A stretch of DNA of 13,592 nucleotides from an uncultured Clostridia bacterium (GTDB lineage Bacteria; Bacillota; Clostridia; Oscillospirales; Butyricicoccaceae): contig CAJUSB010000087.1 in NCBI GenBank assembly GCA_910589115.1, positions 1 through 13,592 on the forward strand. The letters run 5' to 3'. The notes beneath the pieces were generated by a model, which saw only the letters and a list, made by a program, of their open reading frames with translations, did no database searches and was not told where the DNA came from. This document shows positions 1 to 7,459 of the stretch, piece after piece; positions within the stretch are counted from its first letter, which is position 1; each line of letters opens with the position of its first letter. The translations under genes and the position numbers were made by a program.

Positions 1-159
1 GTCCAGAGGGCAGCGCCCTCTGGACTCCCGCTGGGGTTTTAACCCCAGCCCCCGGGATGCTACGCATCCCCCTTCGCCTGCGGGCGGGACGGGGGCTTGG
101 GTTCGGTGACAGTCGATTGTGCATCGTGGCCCGCCTGCCAAAAGCAGGGCAGGCGGGCC
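1..159 (+). repeat. Structured intergenic repeat, copy 1 (left-truncated by window)
   Basis: This stretch is a chain of inverted repeats. A stem of 11 bp lies at 1-25 (GTCCAGAGGGC with its complement). A second stem of 8 bp is at 31-48 (CTGGGGTT / AACCCCAG). A third of 7 bp is at 54-70 (GGGATGC, loop TAC, GCATCCC). A C/G-rich tract follows at 71-96. The last is a perfect 12-bp stem at 128-139/148-159 with an 8-nt loop, AAAAGCAG. The same modules recur in the same order and orientation at 11341-11482. No T-run follows the hairpins, so they are not classical intrinsic terminators. The first palindrome starts at base 1, so the element probably extends to the left. It ends 76 bp before prmC. I do not recognise a named repeat family. 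Confidence 0.85.
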
Positions 160-235
160 GGGTGAGGTCACTGGCAGGAATAGGGTTCATTTTTGATTTT
201 AGACAGATTGCGATGCAAGGGGGGATAATCTGGTT

Positions 236-1105
236 ATGGCAACCACGATCAATGAGCTTTATTTAGAATTATTTAAGCGTTTCCGGCAGGAAGGAACACC
301 TTCACCGTCGTTAGAGGCGCGTGAGCTGACTGCATTTGTCTGTCATGCGGACAAAAAGCGGACGGCGGGCTGGGCGCATATTTATTTGGATGGCGGCACG
401 ATAGGCGAAGCACATGCGTTGGCCGACCGGTATCTGGGCGGAGAACCGCTTGCCTACTTGCTGGGCGAGTGGGATTTTTACGGGCTGACGTTCCAGGTCA
501 CACCTGCGGCCTTAATCCCGCGCTCGGATACGGAAGCGCTTTGTGAATTAGCGATCCGCCGTGCACAGGAGGTCATGGAGCCTCGTGTGCTTGACCTTTG
601 CTGTGGTTCCGGCTGTATTGGCATTGCGCTGCTGCATGAGGTGGAGGATGCTTCGGTTTATGCAGCAGACCTTTCGGAAGATGCCCTTCTGCTGGCGGTT
701 GAGAATGCCCGGCGGCTGGGGGTCTCGGCCCGGTTCCGTCCGGTGCGTTGTAATGCGCTGGTCGAGCCGCCGTCTGCGCTGGGGGCTTTTCATATGATTG
801 TGTGCAATCCCCCGTATATCAGCAAGGAAGAATTTAAGATGCTGGATAAAAGCGTGGTCAATTATGAGCCGCGCATGGCGCTGTACGGCGGTCCGGACGG
901 ACTGGATTTTTACCGTTCTATCACGCGCTACTGGTTAGAGGCGCTTGTGCCGGGCGGGATGTTATATTTTGAATGCGGCTGGCAGCAGGCCGAACCGGTT
1001 GTGGAACTGTGCGAACGGGCCGGATTGTTAGATGTATGCGTACATGAAGATTTGTCGGGCATTCAGCGTGTTGTGAGTGCCCGGGCACCGCGGGCAGGCC
1101 GCTGA
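236..1105 (+). CDS. prmC: Peptide chain release factor N5-glutamine methyltransferase PrmC
   Basis: PrmC uses S-adenosylmethionine to methylate the glutamine of the GGQ motif in release factors RF1 and RF2, which helps translation termination in the cytoplasm. The 289-residue product has the family layout: a helical N-terminal domain (about 1-80), the LIPRSDTE segment (93-100), the SAM-binding DLCCGSGCIGIA stretch (120-131), and the catalytic NPPY motif at 191-194 (VCNPPYIS), which binds the target glutamine. Length matches the usual 270-300 residues. The ATG is preceded by a G-rich Shine-Dalgarno (AAGGGGGG, 217-224) 11 nt upstream. The usual neighbour prfA is not visible; a structured repeat lies upstream and recA downstream. 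NPPY is shared with other amino-methyltransferases, but the whole-protein pattern fits PrmC well. Confidence 0.93.
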   Translation: MATTINELYLELFKRFRQEGTPSPSLEARELTAFVCHADKKRTAGWAHIYLDGGTIGEAHALADRYLGGEPLAYLLGEWDFYGLTFQVTPAALIPRSDTEALCELAIRRAQEVMEPRVLDLCCGSGCIGIALLHEVEDASVYAADLSEDALLLAVENARRLGVSARFRPVRCNALVEPPSALGAFHMIVCNPPYISKEEFKMLDKSVVNYEPRMALYGGPDGLDFYRSITRYWLEALVPGGMLYFECGWQQAEPVVELCERAGLLDVCVHEDLSGIQRVVSARAPRAGR

Positions 1106-1150
1106 CGGCGTGCCGTGCTGCTGCGAAATAGAAGGATTTTTTATAGCCGC

Positions 1151-1179
1151 TTGAAAAAAGACGGCCCGTCGTGTATGAA
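1151..1179 (+). promoter_or_regulatory. Candidate sigma-A promoter for recA
   Basis: TTGAAA (1151-1156), a 17-bp spacer and TATGAA (1174-1179) give a plausible housekeeping promoter in the 100-bp gap between prmC and recA. Transcription would start near 1186, leaving a very short leader with the recA Shine-Dalgarno (GGAGGG, 1189-1194). The -10 matches TATAAT at only four of six bases, so this is tentative. I see no Gram-positive LexA box (GAAC-N4-GTTC type) in the gap. Confidence 0.3.
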
Positions 1180-1205
1180 AAGCACTCTGGAGGGATATAA
1201 ACAAC

Positions 1206-2489
1206 ATGGCACAAAAGAAACAGCCTTTGCCGCGCATCAAACCGGCGGAGGACAAGCAGAAGGCGCTTGCAAAGGTACTGGGCGATCTCGAAAAGGCGCA
1301 TGGCAAAGGGACGATTATGCGTCTCGGCGAAAATATAGCGATGAACATTGACCATATACCGACCGGATCGCTTGGCCTTGATATTGCGCTGGGAATTGGC
1401 GGATTGCCGAAAGGACGTATTATTGAAATTTACGGGCCGGAATCTTCTGGTAAAACGACGATTGCTCTCCACTGTGTTGCGCAGGCGCAGAAAGTAGGCG
1501 GCGAAGCGGCATTTGTAGACGCCGAGCACGCGCTTGATCCGGTTTATGCCAGGGCGCTGGGGGTAGATATCGATTCCCTGCTGGTTTCGCAGCCGGACTG
1601 CGGCGAGCAGGGGCTTGAGATTGCGGATGCCCTGGTTCGCTCCGGTGCGCTGGATATTGTTGTTGTGGACTCGGTCGCGGCGCTCGTTCCCCGTCAGGAG
1701 ATTGAAGGGGAAATGGGGGACTCTTTTGTCGGCCTGCACGCCCGATTGATGAGCCAGGCGCTGCGTAAGCTGGCGGGTTCGATTGCAAAGTCGAATTGTA
1801 TTGTAATTTTCATTAACCAGCTGCGCGAAAAGGTCAATACCGGTTATGGCTACAGCAACGGCCCCTCCGAAGTAACGACCGGCGGCCGTGCATTGAAGTT
1901 TTATGCGTCTGTGCGTATTGATGTCCGCCGTATCGGTTATGTAAAAAGCGGTGATGAAAATGTTGGCAACCACACCCGTTGTAAAGTGGTCAAAAACAAG
2001 GTTGCGCCGCCGTTCCGCGAGGCAGAATTTGATATTATGTATGGCGAAGGCATTTCCTATACCGGCGAACTGGTTGACATGGGGGTTGAATATAATCTGA
2101 TTAAGAAATCAGGCGCATGGTATTCGATGGGAGATATCCGCTTAGGCCAGGGCCGTGAGAATGCCAAGATCTATTTTAAGGAGCACCCGGAGGAGACTGA
2201 GGAGCTTAACAAGAAGATCATGGAGGTCGTTGCCAAGCAGCAGCAGGAAAATTTCTCGAAACGGAAGAGTAAAAAGACTGTCCGTGCGGAGATCAATGAG
2301 GACGGCGAGGAAGAAGAAATTTCTGAGGAAGAGTTTGACGGAGAGGATTCCGAAGAGCTTCAGAATGATTTCCAGCCGGAGGAAGCAGCTGCAATGGCAG
2401 CCCCTGCCCCAAAGGCGAAGAAGCGCGCCTCGGCTTCCAAGGCGGTATCGATTGAGGCGGATGATTTTGACGACGACCTTGATATGTAA
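1206..2489 (+). CDS. recA: Recombinase RecA with long acidic C-terminal tail
   Basis: RecA forms ATP-dependent filaments on single-stranded DNA, drives strand exchange in recombinational repair, and acts as coprotease for LexA in the SOS response. Visible motifs are the Walker A loop GPESSGKT (77-84), the DAEHALDP segment (105-112), Walker B IVVVDSVAAL (151-160), the NQLREK stretch (204-209) and TTGGRALKFYASVR (224-237). The start ATG has GGAGGG 11 nt upstream. Two oddities stand out. The L2 DNA-binding loop between NQLREK and TTGG is about four residues longer than the common form and lacks the usual FGNPE core. The C-terminus extends the protein to 427 residues (typically about 350) with a basic patch (352-357), an acidic block (362-392), an Ala/Pro/Lys linker (393-413) and an Asp-rich end. 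RecX, its modulator, is encoded 50 nt downstream. Confidence 0.97.
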   Translation: MAQKKQPLPRIKPAEDKQKALAKVLGDLEKAHGKGTIMRLGENIAMNIDHIPTGSLGLDIALGIGGLPKGRIIEIYGPESSGKTTIALHCVAQAQKVGGEAAFVDAEHALDPVYARALGVDIDSLLVSQPDCGEQGLEIADALVRSGALDIVVVDSVAALVPRQEIEGEMGDSFVGLHARLMSQALRKLAGSIAKSNCIVIFINQLREKVNTGYGYSNGPSEVTTGGRALKFYASVRIDVRRIGYVKSGDENVGNHTRCKVVKNKVAPPFREAEFDIMYGEGISYTGELVDMGVEYNLIKKSGAWYSMGDIRLGQGRENAKIYFKEHPEETEELNKKIMEVVAKQQQENFSKRKSKKTVRAEINEDGEEEEISEEEFDGEDSEELQNDFQPEEAAAMAAPAPKAKKRASASKAVSIEADDFDDDLDM

Positions 2490-2539
2490 AAAATCCCGGC
2501 AGACACGGTCGGATGTCAGAAAGGACAGGAGGGCTTGTT

Positions 2540-3088
2540 ATGCGTTCAGGATGGGAGCAGCCGGAGGCGTTTGAAGAAGAAGACGCGCACGAGCCGGAAT
2601 CCCGTGAAGCGTTAGAGCAGCAATACCGCCGCGCGTTGGATGCTGCGGCGAAGCAGTTATCCTACCGCCAGCTGAGCGTATCGGCCCTGCGCAAAAAGCT
2701 GATGGAAAAGGGCCATGCGGAGGATGCGGCTGAATATGCGTTAGCGTGGCTGCTTGAACGCGGCCTGCTCAACGATGCCGAGCTTGCTGCCGCAATGGTA
2801 CGATCCTATGCCCGCAGGGGATATGGGATGTTCCGTATCCGGCAGGAGATGATTCACCGGGGGATTTCCCGTTCGGATGCAGATACAGCATTGGAGGGAC
2901 ATTCCGCCGAGCCTGACCAGTTGACGAAGCTGCTTCATAAGCGTCTGCGCGGGGATATGTCCGACCGGCGGGAAGTCAATAAGGCAGTAGCTGCGCTTCA
3001 GAGGCGGGGCTTTGGCTGGGATGAGATTAAGAAAGCGCTGAGCGTTTATAAAGAACGGTTGGCAGATGGAGAATACGAAGAGGATTAA
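2540..3088 (+). CDS. recX: Regulatory protein RecX
   Basis: RecX binds RecA filaments and modulates (mostly inhibits) their activity. The product is built from the three-helix repeats of the family. The recognisable core reads SYRQLSVSALRKKLMEKG followed by a stretch with LLERGLLNDAELA and later RRGYGMFRIRQEM. I chose the ATG at 2540 (182 residues) because it has AGGAGGG at 2527-2533 six nt upstream. An in-frame ATG at 2513 lacks a Shine-Dalgarno, and that start would place the ribosome binding site inside the coding sequence. The gene follows recA directly, the classic arrangement, and is followed after 6 nt by rimO, so the two are probably cotranscribed. Sequence similarity within this family is low, so part of the confidence rests on context. 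Confidence 0.88.
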   Translation: MRSGWEQPEAFEEEDAHEPESREALEQQYRRALDAAAKQLSYRQLSVSALRKKLMEKGHAEDAAEYALAWLLERGLLNDAELAAAMVRSYARRGYGMFRIRQEMIHRGISRSDADTALEGHSAEPDQLTKLLHKRLRGDMSDRREVNKAVAALQRRGFGWDEIKKALSVYKERLADGEYEED

Positions 3089-3094
3089 AGCAGG

Positions 3095-4420
3095 ATGCAG
3101 ACAAAAATTGGATTGATTTCACTCGGCTGCGCCAAGAATCTGGTAGACAGCGAGCATATGCTGGCACGCCTGCGGGAGGCCGGGTATACGATTGTGGAAG
3201 CGCTTGAAACGGCAGAGGTTGTTATTATCAACACCTGCGGTTTTATTGAGGCCGCAAAGGAGGAGGCGATTGCCGCCATCTTGGAGACCGCACAGCTCCG
3301 GCAAACGGGGATGCTGCGCGGGCTGATTGTCACCGGCTGCCTTGCGCAGCGCTACCGTGCAGAGATTGAACAGGAATTGCCGGAAGTGGACGCAATCCTG
3401 GGGACAGGCAGTTATGATGAAATTGTCCTTGCGGTCCGTGAAGTGCTGGCCGGCCGGAAAGCGGCATATTTTGCCGATATTACCGCCGCGGCGCTCGAAG
3501 GGGCGCGGCAGCGGCTGACCCCTTCCTATACTGCGTATCTGAAAATCGCGGAGGGCTGCTCGAACCGCTGTGCTTACTGCATTATCCCGCAGCTCCGTGG
3601 GCCGTATCGCAGCCGTGGCTTTGATGCTTTGCGGGCCGAGGCGCAGTCGCTTGCGGACAGCGGGGTGAAGGAACTGATTGTGATTGCACAGGATATCACA
3701 AAATATGGGCTGGATTTGTACGGGGAACGCCGTCTTCCGGCACTTTTGCGGGAGCTTTGCACGATGGATTTCCGGTGGATTCGGCTGCATTATTTATACC
3801 CGGATCAGATTACGGATGAGCTGGTGCAGGTCATAGCGGACGAGCCGAAAATTGTGAAATACCTGGATATTCCGATTCAGCATGTATCTGCGCGCATCCT
3901 GCGGGCGATGCACCGCCCTGGTGACCGTGCGGAGCTGGCTGCGCTGTTGGCCTCTTTGCGGGAACGCATTCCGGGCCTGGTGCTGCGTACTAGTTTGATT
4001 GTCGGGCTGCCGGGCGAGACCGAGGAAGAGTTTGCCGAGCTGTGCGCCTTTTTGCAGGAAGTGCATATTGAGCGTGCGGGTGTATTTGAATTTTCGCCCG
4101 AGGAAGGCACCGAGGCGGCCGCACTTCCCGGACAAATTGATGAAGAGACAAAGCAGACGCGCCGCCTGATTGTTGAGGAACTACAGTCAGGCGTAATGGA
4201 TGAATATAATTTTTCCCGCCTGCATGAAACCCTTGAAGTGCTGTGCGAAGGATGGGATGATGCCCAGCAGCTGCATTTTGGGCGGAGCTATGCCGATTCC
4301 GCAGAGGTGGACGGCACCGTCTATTTTGCTTCTGACACCCCGGTGGAAGCGGGCGATTTTGTCCAGGTACGGATAGACGACAGCCTGGGCGCTGACCTGC
4401 TGGGAGTGCGGACGGATTGA
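3095..4420 (+). CDS. rimO: Ribosomal protein S12 methylthiotransferase RimO (radical SAM)
   Basis: RimO adds a methylthio group to the conserved aspartate of ribosomal protein S12. It uses two 4Fe-4S clusters and S-adenosylmethionine. The N-terminal UPF0004 domain begins ISLGCAKNLVDSE (8-20), the RimO form of this motif, and carries cluster cysteines at about 12, 48 and 82. The radical SAM domain has CSNRCAYC with C155, C159 and C162. The end of the protein matches a TRAM-type RNA/protein-binding domain. Length (441) is typical. The ATG lies 6 nt after the recX stop, with an AAGAGG-type ribosome binding site inside the end of recX. The main alternative is the tRNA enzyme MiaB, but GCAKN-VDSE and the length favour RimO. 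Confidence 0.95.
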   Translation: MQTKIGLISLGCAKNLVDSEHMLARLREAGYTIVEALETAEVVIINTCGFIEAAKEEAIAAILETAQLRQTGMLRGLIVTGCLAQRYRAEIEQELPEVDAILGTGSYDEIVLAVREVLAGRKAAYFADITAAALEGARQRLTPSYTAYLKIAEGCSNRCAYCIIPQLRGPYRSRGFDALRAEAQSLADSGVKELIVIAQDITKYGLDLYGERRLPALLRELCTMDFRWIRLHYLYPDQITDELVQVIADEPKIVKYLDIPIQHVSARILRAMHRPGDRAELAALLASLRERIPGLVLRTSLIVGLPGETEEEFAELCAFLQEVHIERAGVFEFSPEEGTEAAALPGQIDEETKQTRRLIVEELQSGVMDEYNFSRLHETLEVLCEGWDDAQQLHFGRSYADSAEVDGTVYFASDTPVEAGDFVQVRIDDSLGADLLGVRTD

Positions 4421-4438
4421 AAAAAGAAGGTGTTCTGA

Positions 4439-5131
4439 ATGACAACGGCAAATAAAATTACCCTTGCACGCATTGCGATGATTCCGTTTTTCGTAGTATT
4501 TGCGCTAATGGAGGGATTCCAATGGCAGGCTGCTGCGCTGGCATTGTTCTGCATTGCGTCGGCCACGGACTTCCTTGACGGGTATATCGCAAGAAAATAC
4601 AATCAGGTGACCGATTTCGGCAAATTTGTCGATCCGCTCGCGGATAAACTGTTGGTAACGGCAGCACTTGTGATTTTCGTCGGGCAGGGTCTGCTGGCCA
4701 GCTGGATGGTATTCATCATCCTTGCGCGTGAGTTTATTATTACAAGCTTGCGCAATGTTGCGGCGGCAAAAGGGCAGGTAATGGCGGCTTCCTGGTCCGG
4801 CAAGGTAAAGACGTGTGTGCAGATTGCGGGTATTATCCTGATTTTCCTGCTGGTTATTTACTGGGGCTGGGCGGCAGAAAACAGTGATTTTGGAATCAGT
4901 GTGATTACGATGAAGAATTCGTCCCATTCTGCCGTGGCCTCGTCTGTTGGCATAATCGGCGGCGCGGACGGTCCAACCGCGATCCTTACTGCGGGCAGCG
5001 GTCATCCGTTAGCGCCAGTGACCAACCTGATTGGTCTGGTTGTGACGCTGGTAACGCTTTATTCCGGGTTTGACTATCTGAAACGTAACTGGGCGCTGGT
5101 TGCCGAAGGTGCGACCCGTCCGAAAAAGTGA
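4439..5131 (+). CDS. pgsA: CDP-diacylglycerol-glycerol-3-phosphate 3-phosphatidyltransferase with an extra GIIGGADGPT segment
   Basis: PgsA makes phosphatidylglycerophosphate from CDP-diacylglycerol and glycerol-3-phosphate at the membrane, the committed step to phosphatidylglycerol and cardiolipin. The CDP-alcohol phosphotransferase signature is complete: D47, G48, A51, R52, G61, D65 and D69. Hydrophobic segments lie near 12-26, 30-44, 71-108, 127-143 and 193-212. At 230 residues it is longer than the common 180-200. The surplus is an inserted segment at about 145-190 between the last two membrane helices. It contains SVGIIGGADGPTAIL (169-183), a motif I know from the membrane beta subunits of Na+-pumping decarboxylases. 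The start has AAGAAGG upstream and lies 18 nt after rimO, so cotranscription is likely. The enzyme assignment is firm; the role of the extra segment is unknown. Confidence 0.9.
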   Translation: MTTANKITLARIAMIPFFVVFALMEGFQWQAAALALFCIASATDFLDGYIARKYNQVTDFGKFVDPLADKLLVTAALVIFVGQGLLASWMVFIILAREFIITSLRNVAAAKGQVMAASWSGKVKTCVQIAGIILIFLLVIYWGWAAENSDFGISVITMKNSSHSAVASSVGIIGGADGPTAILTAGSGHPLAPVTNLIGLVVTLVTLYSGFDYLKRNWALVAEGATRPKK

Positions 5132-5141
5132 GGTGCCGGGG

Positions 5142-5636
5142 ATGGCATTCGGTATACGTTTTGCGACAGCGGCGGATATTCCGGAGATTATGCGGCTGAC
5201 CCATGCGCTTGCCGTCTATCAGCACATGGAGGAAGAATTTACCGTTACGCCGGAACTTTTGCAAAAATGGCTTTTTGAGCACCATATGGCAGAGGTTTTG
5301 TTGGCTGAATCCCGTGGGAAAGCAATCGGATTTGCGCTGTTCTTTCCGATGTTTTCCGCGTTTCCGGGACTGCCGGGTCTGTATTTGCAGGATTTGTACG
5401 TTGAACAGCGCAGCCGCGGCACGGGCTGCGGGCGGGCGCTGATGGCAGAGCTTGCCCGTATTGCAGCGGAGCGGGGCTGTGACTGTATCGAATGGGCTTG
5501 CCTTGACTGGAACCGTCCGAGTATTGCATTTTACCAATCGCTCGGCGCAAAGCCCATGTCAGACTGGACGGCCTACCACCTTTCGGGGGATAGCCTGCAC
5601 GCGCTTGGCAGCGGCAGTCCTGCTGCGCCGCAGTAA
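5142..5636 (+). CDS. GNAT-family N-acetyltransferase, spermidine/diamine acetyltransferase-like
   Basis: This is a single-domain acetyl-CoA-dependent acetyltransferase of 164 residues. The strand-and-pyrophosphate-loop motif A reads LYLQDLYVEQRSRGTGCGRAL (in two parts: LYLQDLYVEQ at 80-89 and RSRGTGCGRAL at 90-100). Motif B includes the C-terminal LDWNRPSIAFYQSLGA (121-136). The DLYV, LDWN and FYxxLGA pattern resembles the SSAT/diamine acetyltransferase subgroup, so a polyamine or small amine substrate is possible but unproven. I chose the ATG at 5142 because GAGGTG lies just upstream and homology to the family begins there; an in-frame ATG at 5100 would overlap the end of pgsA. The 10-nt gap to pgsA suggests the same transcript. 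Confidence 0.82.
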   Translation: MAFGIRFATAADIPEIMRLTHALAVYQHMEEEFTVTPELLQKWLFEHHMAEVLLAESRGKAIGFALFFPMFSAFPGLPGLYLQDLYVEQRSRGTGCGRALMAELARIAAERGCDCIEWACLDWNRPSIAFYQSLGAKPMSDWTAYHLSGDSLHALGSGSPAAPQ

Positions 5637-5680
5637 ATCCGGAATTTCTCATCTGATCATTTTGTCAAGGAGTTTTAGCT

Positions 5681-7093
5681 ATGAAATTATTTAACAGCAT
5701 GACGCGGACCAAAGAAGAATTCGTCCCCATCACGCCCGGAGAGGTAAAGATGTATTCCTGCGGCCCAACGGTATATAATTATTTTCATGTCGGAAATGCA
5801 CGTCCGTTCATAATTTTCGACCTGCTCCGCCGCTATTTTGAATATCGCGGCTATCGGGTCAAGTTCGTGCAGAATTTTACTGATATTGACGATAAAGTCA
5901 TCAATAAGGCCAATGATGAGGGCGTTTCTTATGATGTGATTGCAGACCGGTATATTAAGGAATATTTTACCGATGCAGAGGGGCTGGGCATCCGTCCTGC
6001 GACCTATCATCCACGCGCGACCGAAACCATGGATGCAATTCTGGATATTGTCCAGCGGCTGTTGGATAAAGGCCACGCCTATATTGCCGAAAACGGAGAT
6101 GTATATTTTAGAACAGGCACTTTCCCGGAGTATGGGAAGCTGAGCCATCAGCCGCTTGAGGATTTGCAGGCGGGGGCACGGATCAGCGTAGGTGAGCTGA
6201 AAGAGGACCCAATGGATTTCGCGGTGTGGAAAGCGGCAAAACCGGGCGAGCCCGCATGGGATACGCCTTGGGGGACAAAAGGCCGTCCAGGCTGGCACAT
6301 TGAGTGCTCGGCAATGGCAAATAAGTACCTGGGTGCTACGATTGACATTCATTCTGGCGGGCTTGACCTGACTTTCCCGCACCATGAAAACGAGATTGCA
6401 CAGTCAGAATGCGCGAACGGCTGTACATTTGCGAATTATTGGCTGCATAATGGTTTTTTGACCATTGACAATCAGAAAATGTCCAAATCGGCGGGCAATT
6501 TCTTCATGGTGCGTGATGCAGCAAAGGAGTTCGGATATGAAACGATTCGGATGTTCATGCTTTCGGCGCATTACCGCACGCCGCTGAACTACTCAGCCGA
6601 ATCGCTGAAAATGAATAAGACTTCACTTGAGCGTTTGTATGAAAGCCGGAACAATCTGGAATTCCGCATTTCCAAGGCTGCCGGGGATACCATGACAGCG
6701 GAGGAATCAGCAAAGCTGGAGGCACTCGGACAGCATCGTATACACTTCATTGAGGCGATGGACGACGACCTGAATACAGCAGATGCATTGTCTTCTGTTT
6801 TCGAGCTGGTGCGGGATGTCAATGCCTATATGGGCGCAAATCAGGATGCTACGAAAGCATTTTTGAGTGGGGCGCACGCATTGTTAATGGAACTGACGGG
6901 CGTTTTGGGCCTGGTACAGCAGCGCACAGAGGAGAACATTGATACAGAGATTGAGGAATTGATTGCCCAGCGTGCGGCGGCAAAGAAGAATAAAGATTTT
7001 GCAGAAGCCGACCGTATCCGTGAATATTTACTCAATGAAAAAGGGGTTGTTATTAAGGATACCCGTCAGGGCACACAGTGGAGCCGCGTCTAA
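5681..7093 (+). CDS. cysS: Cysteine-tRNA ligase
   Basis: CysRS is the class I aminoacyl-tRNA synthetase that charges tRNA-Cys. The 470-residue protein shows the HIGH-type motif HVGN (36-39), the KMSKS loop (266-270), and the four zinc ligands that select cysteine: C27, C209, H234 and E238 (contexts YSCGPT, HIECSA, PHHENE). The C-terminal helical DALR-type region and the basic anticodon-binding tail (AAAKKNKDFAEADRIR) are present. The ATG has AAGGAG 8 nt upstream (5667-5672). Only 44 nt separate it from the acetyltransferase, too little for the T-box leader that often controls this gene in Firmicutes, so control must come from further upstream. Hairpins at 7156-7190 and 7249-7287 end the block. 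Confidence 0.97.
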   Translation: MKLFNSMTRTKEEFVPITPGEVKMYSCGPTVYNYFHVGNARPFIIFDLLRRYFEYRGYRVKFVQNFTDIDDKVINKANDEGVSYDVIADRYIKEYFTDAEGLGIRPATYHPRATETMDAILDIVQRLLDKGHAYIAENGDVYFRTGTFPEYGKLSHQPLEDLQAGARISVGELKEDPMDFAVWKAAKPGEPAWDTPWGTKGRPGWHIECSAMANKYLGATIDIHSGGLDLTFPHHENEIAQSECANGCTFANYWLHNGFLTIDNQKMSKSAGNFFMVRDAAKEFGYETIRMFMLSAHYRTPLNYSAESLKMNKTSLERLYESRNNLEFRISKAAGDTMTAEESAKLEALGQHRIHFIEAMDDDLNTADALSSVFELVRDVNAYMGANQDATKAFLSGAHALLMELTGVLGLVQQRTEENIDTEIEELIAQRAAAKKNKDFAEADRIREYLLNEKGVVIKDTRQGTQWSRV

Positions 7094-7155
7094 AAACCAT
7101 ATTCGCAGAAAACAGTAAAAGCGTCTCGCATAAGAGACATCCTCTGCTAAAGACA

Positions 7156-7190
7156 AAAGGTCAGCTTTAGAAAAGGCTGGCCCTTTGTTG
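7156..7190 (+). terminator. Probable cysS transcription terminator
   Basis: The left arm AAAGGTCAGC (7156-7165) pairs with GCTGGCCCTTT (7176-7186) through a 7-bp core with one G-U pair, one bulge and three A-T pairs. The loop is 10 nt, and the arm runs into TTTGTTG. It is located 63 nt after the cysS stop. The imperfect stem and short T-run make it a moderate call. Confidence 0.55.
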
Positions 7191-7248
7191 TAGGTGCACG
7201 CATCGGATATGCTTTCTATAGTCGGATAAAGTCAGCAAAAAAATTTGA

Positions 7249-7287
7249 AAATCGGGCTGTCAGCTTATTTTGCTGGCAGCCCGATTT
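7249..7287 (-). terminator. Intrinsic terminator, best on the minus strand
   Basis: A 16-bp stem with a single G-U pair (arms 7249-7264 and 7272-7287, core ATCGGGCTG / CAGCCCGAT) encloses a 7-nt loop. Read on the minus strand it is followed by TTCAAATTTTTTT, a good terminator tail for the cysteine-rich gene that ends at 7460. On the plus strand the tail is only TTATT, so it may be a weak second stop for cysS. Confidence 0.8.
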
Positions 7288-7459
7288 ATTATGCAGCCTA
7301 ATCAAAGCAGTTACTCAGAAAAGACTGAAAATAGGATGTTTTGTGCATCATTGCAATACTGCTGAAACATAAACGAAGAAACTACCATTTATCGGACGGT
7401 ACACACCACAGCGCGGATAGGAGCAGGGTTCCCCTGCCGCCTACCTGATGGTGTACGGT

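Larger units (their letters stand above)
7094..7459. other. Gene-free junction between cysS and the facing Cys-rich gene
   Basis: These 366 bp between two convergent genes hold two terminator-type hairpins (listed separately) and a small 6-bp hairpin at 7423-7437 (GCAGGG, TTC, CCCTGC). A short GTCTC/GAGAC inverted repeat sits shortly after the cysS stop, around 7124-7139. I see no open frame with a ribosome binding site and no RNA gene. From 7290 to 7420 the sequence is more AT-rich and featureless to me. Confidence 0.6.

Noticed and set aside
57..266. Open frame with the peptide MLRIPLRLRAGRG at the left edge, and similar frames at 11133-11513
   Set aside because: They lie in the GC-rich structured repeat, occur in several frames in both copies, and have no ribosome binding site. 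They are translation artefacts of the repeat.
921..1973. 350-codon open frame on the minus strand opposite prmC and recA
   Set aside because: It is entirely antisense to two well-supported genes, crosses their intergenic gap, and has arginine-rich low-complexity sequence with no recognisable domain.
2513..2539. Upstream ATG for recX
   Set aside because: No Shine-Dalgarno precedes it, while a strong AGGAGGG lies between it and the ATG at 2540.
5637..5680. T-box leader for cysS
   Set aside because: Only 44 nt separate cysS from the preceding gene, far too short for a T-box.
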